Assembly (NCBI RefSeq): GCF_030931715.1
Contig: NZ_CP133261.1
Coordinates: 992,001-1,056,000, forward strand
DNA from: Tissierella sp. MB52-C2
GTDB taxonomy: Bacteria; Bacillota; Clostridia; Tissierellales; Tissierellaceae
DNA: 64,000 bases
Direction: 5' to 3'
Shown: positions 44,412 to 52,571 of the stretch, one piece after another
Numbering within the stretch: the stretch's first letter is position 1
Layout of the letters: each line of letters opens with the position of its first letter
Notes under the pieces: generated by a model
Database searches by the model: none
Told to the model about the DNA's origin: nothing
What the model saw: only the letters and a program-made list of their open reading frames with translations
Position numbers and translations under genes: made by a program

Positions 44412-44510
44412 AAAGTAGTCATCCTCTCATATTTTCCTCTTATCTTTGTGTCTACTTTATTATACCACGTCCAGTTTTTTATTATTTACACTGTCTACTT
44501 GACAGGGGCA

Positions 44511-45250
44511 TGTTCAAATATTTGAGGGTTTTGTTGCTTACAATTTTGATACAAATGGTATTATTAAAATGTATTAGTAACATCAAGTATCAAAGTGCAA
44601 GGAAATACTTATCTATAGATATAGCGAGTAAGATAGTGGCAGAAATAAAAAAATATGTGTAATAATCGGTAGAGTTTCAGAAATATAGACTTCCGCTAAG
44701 GGGATAATACCAACTTATGACATCATTATTATCCCCTCAAGGCACTTAGAGTGCGTGGTGGGAATACAGAAGATTATCTAATAGGAAAATATAGAGAGAT
44801 GGCTAATTATCAAAGGAAACAACATGTTGTAATGAGGTTTATTCATGAGGAAAAATATATTGTTTTTAATGATATTGGAAAAGGCAGAAGAAAAAAGGAA
44901 GTATATGATGGGATTGAGGTTATTATAGCTATGAATTAATGTTAAAGTTAAAAAGAACTTGAGTGGGCATATAACGCATAAGCTGTACACATATTTTAAT
45001 GGTGATTATATAAAAAAACCATATTTAAAAGATTTTAAATTAGAGAAACAACTTAATAATACAAAAATAGGAAAATATATTTATTACCTCATTCTGTACT
45101 TTTAGGATGGATAAATGCAAGAGTACACTCAAAAGGGACACTGTTAATTATAATTATTTGATGATTCAAAAAATGACTAGAGAGTGATACAATGATATTA
45201 ATAAATTAATGACGTCTGGGTAATATAAGGCGAATTAAATGGAGGATATT
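44511..45250. other. Gap holding att-like unit 6 and decayed frames
   Basis: It starts with a relic frame ending FEGFVAYNFDTNGIIKMY (44,520-44,577), then SARKYLSIDIASKIVAEIKK (44,600-44,660). Att-like unit 6 follows. A frame near 44,830-44,939 (MRFIHEEKYIVFNDIGKGR then RKKEVYDGIEVIIAMN) may be a small gene or fragment; no family was recognised. Confidence 0.4.
44670..44781 (+). repeat. att-like unit 6: element end plus displaced rlmD 3' end
   Basis: TTCCGCTAAGGGGATAATAC starts the conserved element end, followed by ACATCATTATTATCCCCTC and AAGGCACTTAGAG. From 44,743 the frame reads HLECVVGIQKII and stops at 44,781. Upstream bases TTTCAGAAATATAGAC match those before unit 5. Confidence 0.7.
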
Positions 45251-45577
45251 ATGGTAGGAAAGTATAAAATAATAACTTTGTGCAGGAGTACGAGGTTTAA
45301 AGATGAGTTCTTGAAAGTACAAAAACAATTAACTCTAGAAGGGAATATAGTTATTTCAGTAGGATTGTTTGGACATGCTGATGGTGAGTTTAAAAATGTC
45401 ATCACTCCTGAAATTAAAGTAATGCTTGACGATATACATAAAAGAAAAATTGATATGTCTGATGAAATTTATGTGATTAACAAAAACGGATATATAGGCG
45501 AAAGTACAAAAGGTGAAATAGAATACGCTATAAAGACTAGAAAAAGAGTTAATTATTTAGAGTGCCATAATGCTTAG
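45251..45577 (+). CDS. Nucleoside 2-deoxyribosyltransferase-like protein
   Basis: A 108-residue protein (start at 45,251, just after GGAGG). KIITLCRSTRFKDEFLKVQ at the start, MLDDIHKRKIDMSDEIYVIN and GYIGESTKGEIEYA match small proteins related to nucleoside 2-deoxyribosyltransferases, which have a Rossmann-like fold and bind nucleotides. Family members usually read CGSTRF; here the glycine is arginine (CRSTRF), which could disturb the nucleotide-binding loop. Such proteins occur in phages and mobile elements. Function not established. Confidence 0.7.
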   Translation: MVGKYKIITLCRSTRFKDEFLKVQKQLTLEGNIVISVGLFGHADGEFKNVITPEIKVMLDDIHKRKIDMSDEIYVINKNGYIGESTKGEIEYAIKTRKRVNYLECHNA

Positions 45578-45870
45578 TCTGTTTCGCAATGTTTATAAAC
45601 TGCGAACCTAAACATTATTTATGATTAACATCATAAGGTCTGATTTTAGCGTTTCTGAGTTTTACTCATTAAGAATTAAGACAAACTCACTCTTTTATAA
45701 TAAATGAGAAAAATTTATAAGGAGAAGTACTTAAGTAAGTAATTTAAGGATGTAGTATAATAAATCTTTAAAAATATATGAAGAAAAGGTGATGAAAATG
45801 AGCAAGTAATAAAAAGTACCTAAATTATAATAGTGATAAATATAATACTATTTATTGAAAGGAAGATTTT

Positions 45871-46512
45871 ATGAAAAAGGTAGCTGTGATGATTTATCCA
45901 TATTTTTCTATGCAAGAAATTTCATGTTTAACAGATGCGTTAAAAGTGTTTTTCAATGTTGATATGGATGTATTTGCTTCTTCTAAAGAAATCATTAAGA
46001 GTGAAGATGGTTTTCAAGTTATTGCAAACAAAACATTTGATGAATTTAGTTTAGAAGAATATAATTGCTTAGTTTTACCTGGTATTTGGAATCCCATTCC
46101 CGCTTTATTTGATGAAAAAAACATTGAATTTTTAAAGTCTATAAAAGGGAAAGATATTTTAATTTCAAGTATATCTAGTTCACCGATGCTATTAGCTAAA
46201 GCAGGATTATTAGATGATGTTCATTTTACTAGTGGAGTTTTTGATGAGGTATGTCAACATCTTGATTTTATTCCTTATCAAAATATTATTCATCAACCGG
46301 TTGTAAGAGATAAAAACTTTATAACTGCAATAGGTTTTGCTTACAGAGATTTTGCAGTTGAGACAATAAAAGCTTTGGGAATTGATGAATGCGAAGGTGG
46401 ATTATTTAATGGAGTAACCAGAGAATATACAGAAGAGGAGCTAACTTTTAAAATGGGTGAAGATCATTTCAAAGAATTTATGAATGAATATAATAATTAT
46501 ATGAAGAAATAA
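45871..46512 (+). CDS. DJ-1/PfpI family protein with serine at the nucleophile position
   Basis: A 213-residue protein of the DJ-1/PfpI (class I glutamine amidotransferase-like) superfamily: VAVMIYPYFSMQEISCL at the start, CLVLPGIWNPIPAL in the middle and ISSISSSPMLLAKAGLL at the nucleophile elbow. Most members have cysteine in this elbow (C-x-G/S-P-x-L-A). Here the residues are SSSP, so cysteine-based hydrolase or glyoxalase activity is unlikely. It may be a regulatory or structural homologue. GAAAGGAAG precedes the start. It stands alone. Confidence 0.8.
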   Translation: MKKVAVMIYPYFSMQEISCLTDALKVFFNVDMDVFASSKEIIKSEDGFQVIANKTFDEFSLEEYNCLVLPGIWNPIPALFDEKNIEFLKSIKGKDILISSISSSPMLLAKAGLLDDVHFTSGVFDEVCQHLDFIPYQNIIHQPVVRDKNFITAIGFAYRDFAVETIKALGIDECEGGLFNGVTREYTEEELTFKMGEDHFKEFMNEYNNYMKK

Positions 46513-46932
46513 AAAATTATAGCCTGAGCTTGTCTTAATCTAAATTATTACAAACTTGGCCAAGTAGCTGTAACCATTTAAATTCAGCCACTTAAAGGGA
46601 TCCTGTAAAAATAATGCTTTGATTTATAATGTTAAGCTTGTCATAATATTTATATAAGTATCATTATGACAAATTTCGTGAGACCATTTAATGTAACTAG
46701 TCAAATATAACTTATATGTTGTGCATCAAAAATCCAACAAGTTGCTTGCTGAATTTTTATAGTATTAAAATATTATAGAGATATTTTAGAAGGTAGAGGC
46801 AAGATTGATTCAGAACGAATTAAACTAAGTGTATTGAGGTAGTATGCAATCCATAATACCAGAAGACTAAATACTACTATAGATGATGAAATATAGATGG
46901 ACTTCCCAAAATTAAAAATCAATTTTAAAGAT

Positions 46933-46966
46933 AATCTTGATAGATAAAAATATCAAGATTATTTTT
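46933..46966 (+). terminator. Rho-independent terminator-like hairpin
   Basis: AATCTTGATA at 46,933-46,942 and TATCAAGATT at 46,951-46,960 form a perfect 10-bp stem followed by ATTTTT. Confidence 0.7.
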
Positions 46967-47077
46967 CTCTGTATTTTTATTTATCTTTCAAAAATGGTTG
47001 TCAAAATGCCTTTCTTATTGCCTACACAGTAGGGAGTAAATTTTATTCTAATAAATAATTCTAAATTTAGACTTCAT

Positions 47078-47190
47078 AAATCACCCTCTAAATGTGGAAA
47101 CATATAGAGGGTGATTTTTATTTTAAATATTTTTAAATTACACTTCAAAATAGAGGCTCAAATGTGGAAACAAGTAAGGAGGTGAATTTT
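47078..47190 (+). promoter_or_regulatory. Leader hairpin and direct repeat before the RepA-like gene
   Basis: AAATCACCCTCTA at 47,078-47,090 and TAGAGGGTGATTT at 47,105-47,117 form a perfect 13-bp stem whose loop contains AATGTGGAAACA. The same loop sequence recurs at 47,161-47,172 right before the ribosome binding site AAGGAGGTGAATTTT. The second copy lacks the matching left arm. It may be an attenuator or a target for an antisense RNA that controls copy number. Confidence 0.45.
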
Positions 47191-47192
47191 AA

Positions 47193-48197
47193 ATGATAAA
47201 AAGATTTAACACCATTGATGGTGAAACTTTGATGACCATGCCACTAAAACCAATAAACTTCATTATTGAAGACATGTTATCAGAAGGACTTCATATCTTA
47301 GCTGGCTCACCTAAGGTAGGAAAATCATGGCTTGCTCTTTGGTTATCTGTTGCAGTATCAAAAGGAGAAGATGTATGGGCAAACAAAGTTAAGCAAGGTG
47401 ATACCTTGTATTTGTGTTTTGAAGATAGTCAAATCAGAATACAAGATAGACTCTTTGATATTACTGATGAAGCAACAAAGACTGTAAACTTTTGCACTGA
47501 AAATGCTTTACTTGGAGGAGAATTAGAAGATAGGATTGTAACGTTTATTACAGAGCATCCAGATACTGTTCTAATCATTATAGACACCCTTCAGATGATA
47601 AGAAATACAAGTAAAGATAATAACTATGCCAGTGATTATAGCGATTTAACTATACTAAAAAAATTGGCAGATAAATATGGGATTGCTATTCTACTAATCC
47701 ATCACTTAAGAAAAGAAAATGACAAAGATCCATTTAACCGTATATCAGGTACAACAGGAATACAGGGAGCTGTAGACAGTAGTTTTATTTTAGTAGAAGA
47801 AACTAGAGGTAGTGGAGTTGCTACTTTATCTTGTGTTGGTAGAGATATTGATTATCGTGAGATTAAGTTAAAACGTGGTGAAGATAATATTTGGCAAGTA
47901 ATATCTGATAGTTTTGAAAATCATGATTTATTGTTAGATGATATTGTTATTCTTCTTTCTGATTTTATGAAAGATAAAGATTATCATAAATCTACACCTA
48001 CAGAACTAGCTGATGAATTATCTAAAAACAGGGACGATAATATTTCTTCAAAGACCCTTACAAAAAAGATACTACAAAATACTATGGAGCTTGAGAAACG
48101 TTGTATCTCTGTAGTTATTCGAAAGAGCAATGGAAAAAGATTGATTGAAATTGCTAGAAATAGGGACGATAGGGTCGATGAAATGAGTACCCCCTAA
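47193..48197 (+). CDS. RepA-like AAA ATPase of an integrative element
   Basis: A 334-residue protein with an AAA_25/RepA helicase-type domain: Walker A AGSPKVGKSWLALWL near residue 37-51, Walker B VLIIIDTLQMI, the sensor-like LLIHHLRKE, and GTTGIQGAVDSSFIL. Proteins like this act as replicative helicases on mobilizable plasmids and integrative elements. The C-terminal part (TPTELADELSKNRDD...) may be a winged helix. AAGGAGG lies before the start. Iteron-like repeats and a palindrome follow within 500 bases, fitting a replication module. The end of the protein (DDRVDEMSTP) is a little abrupt but not clearly truncated. Confidence 0.82.
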   Translation: MIKRFNTIDGETLMTMPLKPINFIIEDMLSEGLHILAGSPKVGKSWLALWLSVAVSKGEDVWANKVKQGDTLYLCFEDSQIRIQDRLFDITDEATKTVNFCTENALLGGELEDRIVTFITEHPDTVLIIIDTLQMIRNTSKDNNYASDYSDLTILKKLADKYGIAILLIHHLRKENDKDPFNRISGTTGIQGAVDSSFILVEETRGSGVATLSCVGRDIDYREIKLKRGEDNIWQVISDSFENHDLLLDDIVILLSDFMKDKDYHKSTPTELADELSKNRDDNISSKTLTKKILQNTMELEKRCISVVIRKSNGKRLIEIARNRDDRVDEMSTP

Positions 48198-48708
48198 GTC
48201 CTCAAAATGATGACCCTCATGACCCTTATGATCCTGGAAAACTAATAACAAATGAACTAGTATGAATTTCAGCAATCGTCTGCCCCAGTGTCCCCTTGTG
48301 TGGCATTGAAACTGGAGAAGTGGAGTAGTAACACCTAATGGCTAATAAAATGACTTGTGGAGCAGATGTGCTTATAAAGTATAATTGGAACAATTGAAAT
48401 AAAAAAGATTAAAAAACAAATTAATATTACATTATTCTACCAAAATGGAAGCTGGACTTCCCAATCTATTTTGGTGCAGGATAAAGGAAGGTGGTCAAAA
48501 GATTCCACCTTCCAGCCACATCCCCCGGCAGTGCCGTGGGTTGAAAGAATAAAGATAGGTGGTCAGAATTAGGGTTTTGTGTCAGCTTAGGTGGTCAGAA
48601 ATGATAAAAACCACCATAAATAGGTATTTGTTGGTGTCACCTATATGTGGTCAAAGAAAGTTTAAGGGGGAATTATATAAAAGTTATAGATAAGATTGGA
48701 GGTTTTCA
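48198..48708. other. Possible origin region with iteron-like repeats
   Basis: No gene. The 12-base motif AGGTGGTCARAA occurs at 48,489, 48,557 and 48,589, with a weaker copy at 48,645 (ATGTGGTCAAAG) and an inverted ACCACC near 48,611. CCCCGGCAGTGCCGTGGG near 48,524-48,541 is a GC-rich near-palindrome. Position after a RepA-like gene suggests an origin of replication or transfer. Confidence 0.5.
48489..48656 (+). repeat. Four iteron-like copies of AGGTGGTCARAA
   Basis: Copies start at 48,489 (AGGTGGTCAAAA), 48,557 (AGGTGGTCAGAA), 48,589 (AGGTGGTCAGAA) and 48,645 (ATGTGGTCAAAG). All are in the same orientation, and spacing is 68, 32 and 56 bases. Confidence 0.6.
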
Positions 48709-48963
48709 ATGAAAAAGAAATTAAGATCACTGTGGAAGAAAATAAAAATAATTTTAAAAGATAATAAAGGTGAAGGAGATATAGAAACAGTTAAAAATAT
48801 TCTCTTCACTCCAATAGGGTATAAATTTCTAAAGAATAATATAGAAAAATATAGTTTACAAATAGGGATGTTAAATCGACTATTAAAAGAAGAATTAATT
48901 TCAGAAAAAGAACATTCAACTATAAGAAATGGTATAAAGAAGAAATATGAAATAAAAGAGTAA
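48709..48963 (+). CDS. Small SHOCT-like protein upstream of the recombinase
   Basis: An 84-residue basic protein. The C-terminal half, QIGMLNRLLKEELISEKEHS followed by IRNGIKKKYEI, has the SHOCT-like pattern (a short helix, L/I-S/T-E-x-E, then a second helix) common in small proteins of mobile elements. The N-terminal half is lysine-rich (KKKLRSLWKKIKIILK). GGAGG precedes the start. It probably acts with the recombinase or in element control, but this is guesswork from position. Confidence 0.55.
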   Translation: MKKKLRSLWKKIKIILKDNKGEGDIETVKNILFTPIGYKFLKNNIEKYSLQIGMLNRLLKEELISEKEHSTIRNGIKKKYEIKE

Positions 48964-49120
48964 TAAAGAAATAAAAAATAGGAAAAAAATAAAATATGTT
49001 ACAACAGGCTAACCTTCACTATTTTATTTTCTGCGTTTATTCTTTTAATTTCCTAGAATAAGTACAGAGATAGAAACTCTAAGACGCTGATAACTAGCTT
49101 GACTAAGAAGAATCTTCTAT

Positions 49121-49162
49121 CTATAATCCTTGTAATCCATGGTAGGGATACAAGGATTATAG
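49121..49162. promoter_or_regulatory. 14-bp perfect hairpin just before the recombinase gene
   Basis: CTATAATCCTTGTA at 49,121-49,134 and TACAAGGATTATAG at 49,149-49,162 are perfect inverted copies around a 14-base centre (ATCCATGGTAGGGA). The repeat ends 25 bases before the recombinase start. It has no T tract, so it may be an operator or a recombinase binding site rather than a terminator. Confidence 0.5.
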
Positions 49163-49186
49163 ATTAAAAGAAAGGTTGGTGAGAAA

Positions 49187-50881
49187 ATGAGTAAAGTGCA
49201 AATAATTCAAGCACAGAAAGAGAGAATTGATAGAAATACAGGCAAGGTAGTAAATAAATTGCGTGTAGCAGCTTATTGTAGAGTAAGTACAGATTCTGAT
49301 GAACAAATGAACAGCTATCAATCCCAAGTAAATCATTACACAGAATTAATTAAGAAGAATAAGGAATGGGAATTTGTAGATATCTATGCTGATTCAGGAA
49401 TATCAGGTACCCAATCAAATAATAGAGATGAGTTTCAAAGGATGATATCTGATGCCAATAATGGCTTAATAGACATAATAATTACTAAATCTATATCTAG
49501 ATTCGCTAGGAATACTATGGACACATTAAAATATGTTAGAATGTTAAAAGATGAAAATGTATCAATAATCTTTGAAAAAGAAAATATAAATACCCTAACA
49601 ATGAATGGGGAAATGCTATTAACTATACTGAGTTCCTTAGCACAACAGGAAAGTGAATCCCTTTCTGCCAATACTAAAATGGGTCTTAAAATGAAGATGA
49701 AAAGGGGAGAGTTAGTGGGACAAGCTTCTTGTTTAGGTTATGATTATGACAAGGAAGAGAAAAAGTTAATTATAAATGAAGAGGAGGCAAAAATAGTAAG
49801 ATATATATTCAATAGATATACAAGTGGAATAGGATGCTTTGTACTAGAAAGAGAACTTACAGAAATGAGAGCAAAAACCAAGAAGGGCAATACAACCTGG
49901 TCAGATTCATCTGTCAGAGGAATTATTAAAAATGAAAAATATGTGGGAGATATCCTTATGGGAAAGACCTTTACTCTAGATCCAATAAGTAAAAGAAGAT
50001 TAGATAACTTTGGTGAAGAAGAAAAGTATTATATTAAAAATAATCATGAACCCATTATATCAAGGGAACAATTCAATAAAGCAAAAGAAATATTAGAAAA
50101 GAGAAGTAGAAACCATAACCAAGGAAGAATGAAAAAACATAGCTTAAAATATGCCTTTTCTAGCATGATGAAATGTGCCTATTGTGAGGGAAATATTACC
50201 AGAAGAAGATGGCATAGTGGATCCAACAAACAAAAAGATGTCTGGTTCTGTACAACTGCAATAAGAAAAGGAAAGAAGTCTTGCCCTGAATGCAAGGCAG
50301 TAGAGGAAAAAATAATAGAAAATGCCTTTGTTAAAGCCTTCAATATTTTATGCACTGATAACAAAAGCATAGTAGAAGAATTCCTAGAAAATATAGAGAA
50401 AGAACTACAGTCAAAAGATAATAAAAAGCTACTAAATAGAATAGATGGGGATATAAGAAATATAGAGAATAAAATAAGTAAACTCCTAGATTTGCACTTA
50501 GAAGATAAAATAGATAAAGAAAACTATGAGGTAAAATATACCGAACTAAAGAAAGAACTCCAAGAACTAAAAATAGAAAAGGAAGAATTAGATATAGTAG
50601 AAGATGAAGAAAAAACTATTAAAGAAAGAATAGCATCCTTCAGGAAACTATTTGAAAGCAAAGAACCACTAATAGAATTTGATAGGGAAGTATTTAAAAC
50701 TGTAGTGGAGGAAGTTATAATAGGTGGGTATAAAGAAGATGAAAGTATAGATCCTTATATGCTGACCTTCATATTTAATACAGGCTTAACTAGCAAAATT
50801 AATGGACATAAACAAATTTCTAAAAGTGAGCAAAATGCAGGTTTACAAAAATGCACCTATCAAGAGGACAACCCAAGTTGA
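49187..50881 (+). CDS. Large serine recombinase (site-specific integrase)
   Basis: A 564-residue recombinase. The resolvase domain contains LRVAAYCRVSTD with the catalytic Ser34, then YADSGISGTQSNNRDEFQ and the arginine motif TKSISRFARNTMD. The recombinase domain follows (GYDYDKEEKKLIINEEEAK). A zinc ribbon comprises MKCAYCEGN with CPECKAVE, and then comes a long coiled coil (KKELQELKIEKEELDIVED). All expected parts are present. It is the only complete integrase in the window and lies in the last segment of the rlmD island, so it is the best candidate for the enzyme that recognises the repeated att-like units. GAAAGGTTGGTG precedes the start. Confidence 0.9.
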   Translation: MSKVQIIQAQKERIDRNTGKVVNKLRVAAYCRVSTDSDEQMNSYQSQVNHYTELIKKNKEWEFVDIYADSGISGTQSNNRDEFQRMISDANNGLIDIIITKSISRFARNTMDTLKYVRMLKDENVSIIFEKENINTLTMNGEMLLTILSSLAQQESESLSANTKMGLKMKMKRGELVGQASCLGYDYDKEEKKLIINEEEAKIVRYIFNRYTSGIGCFVLERELTEMRAKTKKGNTTWSDSSVRGIIKNEKYVGDILMGKTFTLDPISKRRLDNFGEEEKYYIKNNHEPIISREQFNKAKEILEKRSRNHNQGRMKKHSLKYAFSSMMKCAYCEGNITRRRWHSGSNKQKDVWFCTTAIRKGKKSCPECKAVEEKIIENAFVKAFNILCTDNKSIVEEFLENIEKELQSKDNKKLLNRIDGDIRNIENKISKLLDLHLEDKIDKENYEVKYTELKKELQELKIEKEELDIVEDEEKTIKERIASFRKLFESKEPLIEFDREVFKTVVEEVIIGGYKEDESIDPYMLTFIFNTGLTSKINGHKQISKSEQNAGLQKCTYQEDNPS

Positions 50882-50992
50882 ATCCATAATCATGTTGCAA
50901 AAGAAAGAGTGAAAAAGTACCAATTATTATATACTATATTTTCTATATGTATAATTAATAATTATTACATATAAGGAAAGGGGGAGATTAAT

Positions 50993-51705
50993 TTGTTTAA
51001 TTCACCAATGTTTATGCCAACAGCAATTTGTATAGGAATAATTCCAGTTAGTATATTCTTGTTAATAACAACTGTATTAAATATGAATGAAAATAGAGAG
51101 GAAGGTTATATCTTAGTTAATAAAGTTAATTACTGGATTGAATGTTTTGAAGAGTTTACTTTATCAATATTTACTATAATATCAGGAGCGTACATATACT
51201 ACTGTTTTGAAAGCAGTGATATTTTGCAAAATATTTTTTGGGTCCATATGCTACAATTATCATGTTGGTGATTATTGTAATATCTATATTAGTTATGAAT
51301 ATGATAAGTAATAACTTTAGCCTTACGATTAGTACAGAAGAAAAGACTAGCTTGAGATTGCTAGGGAGTATTTATGCAGTAATTAATTTGATTATTATTC
51401 GAATAATTGTATCTGATGCTGAATTAGATGCAATTACAATTTGTTATATCGGATTATTACTTGGAAGGTTTATATTTTTTGATACTTCTATTAGTTCCAT
51501 AATAATAGAATTCAAAAATATTGGAAGAAAAGCCATACTATTAATTGTAATGGGAGCATATGTGTCGGTTTTACTATTTTGGTATAAGAAAAATGGAGTT
51601 GATATAGTTGGCAATAATATGATATTTCAGTTTGCTATAATATATTGTGCGATGATTTTTGGATTAAAAGCTGCTAAGGATATAAATACCAAAATATATC
51701 TATAA
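50993..51705 (+). pseudogene. Membrane protein split by a frameshift in a T6 run
   Basis: Two overlapping frames (50,993-51,271 and about 51,238-51,705) each encode membrane segments, and together they would make a single protein of about 235 residues. The first ends EVSSDIL-type sequence into NIFWVHML, and the second continues GPYATIIMLVIIVISILV. The switch lies at TTTTTT 51,234-51,239, where a one-base change restores one frame. At least five hydrophobic segments are visible. No family is recognised. AAAGGGGGAG precedes the TTG start at 50,993. It could be a sequencing error, a true pseudogene or phase variation. Confidence 0.55.
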
Positions 51706-52571
51706 TGAATATATAAGTTTATTGTAAAAAGCAAATTGTATTGTAAGTTAATTATAACTCATAAAGTGATAAATAAGATTGAGGGTACAATAAGAATATG
51801 CTTATTTATGTTCCCTACATATGTTATAATTACCTCCTAAAAAATCGAGAATAGATAAAAATACAATTGAGGTATAGCTGAAATTTGAGAAATATTGCTA
51901 AGATAGTAATTACATTTAACACTATACGATATAGTAACAAAATTGACGAAACTTATTTTATTGACTATTCAATATTCTGTTATTTTATTGAAAGGTATAG
52001 GCTAGGCGTGGAGTTGTAATATAAAATAACAAGATATATTTATAAACTATCTAATTATACTGATAGTTAAAGAAGATAATTTATGATAAGAAGTTTAAAG
52101 ATTTAAATAGTCCTACATTGGTTGGTTTTATATTAAAGGCATGAGAAGAGTTATAGGAATTAACCTAGTAAACAGAATGAGTGTTGTATATGAAATTTAT
52201 GAAAATAGAAATTAACTTTGCATATCTGAATAATTATTGAGATAAATATTTAATAACTGTAGAAAAGGATATAATTTAAAGTTATTATAATTTTGAATAC
52301 CATACCATCAAGGGGGTAATATCAGCTCACGACATCTTTATTATTACTGTGGAGTGTGTTGTCCTGATAGAGAAGGAATAGGTTGGAATAGCAGGGTTGA
52401 GGGGGGGCAAGTAAATATGTAGGTGTGTTTTATGTTCCCTTAGATGATAAGTTTAGGGGAAATTTTGTTAGGGGTTTATTCAATATGCAAAAATGATACT
52501 ATTTGGCAAAAAGAATATGATATAATAATATTAACTAGTTTGGGTTAATAATAGGGTTTAGGAGTGATGGT
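51706..52571. other. Gap with att-like unit 7 at the right edge of the island
   Basis: From 51,706 to 52,280 there are no genes; AT-rich sequence with stops in all frames. Att-like unit 7 and its terminator occupy 52,300-52,470. A possible promoter (TATAATAATATTAAC region near 52,520) precedes the nuclease gene. Confidence 0.4.
52300..52470 (+). repeat. att-like unit 7: probable original rlmD 3' end with terminator
   Basis: The element end (CCATCAAGGGGGTAATATCA, then ACGACATCTTTATTATTACT) joins GTGGAGTGTGTT directly, having lost the CTCAAGGCAT bases. From 52,349 the frame reads VECVVLIEKE and stops at 52,381. This is the most RlmD-like ending of all copies. A terminator (GTTCCCTTAGATGATAAG, then TTTAGGGGAA and TTTTG) at 52,434-52,466 matches those of units 2 and 3. 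Confidence 0.75.

Larger units (their letters stand above)
40563..44510 (-). mobile_element. IS3-family element interrupted by an IS66 element
   Basis: The ends are imperfect inverted repeats: left TGCTCCCCTTGTAGTAGACA, right (read inward) TGCCCCTGTCAAGTAGACAG, followed by an AAATAATAAAA stretch on both sides. OrfA is at 44,121-44,411 and orfB is split between about 43,774-44,130 and 40,642-41,140 by the IS66 insertion. A clear target duplication was not found. Confidence 0.8.
46513..47192. other. Gap with a terminator and the RepA-like leader
   Basis: No gene was recognised. A fragment RDILEGRGKIDSERIKLS near 46,780-46,830 looks like the end of a lost gene. A terminator-like hairpin is at 46,933-46,965 and the leader hairpin is described separately. 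Confidence 0.4.

Noticed and set aside
48489..48656. The AGGTGGTCA repeats as a CRISPR array
   Set aside because: Repeats are only 12 bases with irregular spacing of 32-68 bases, and no cas genes are present.
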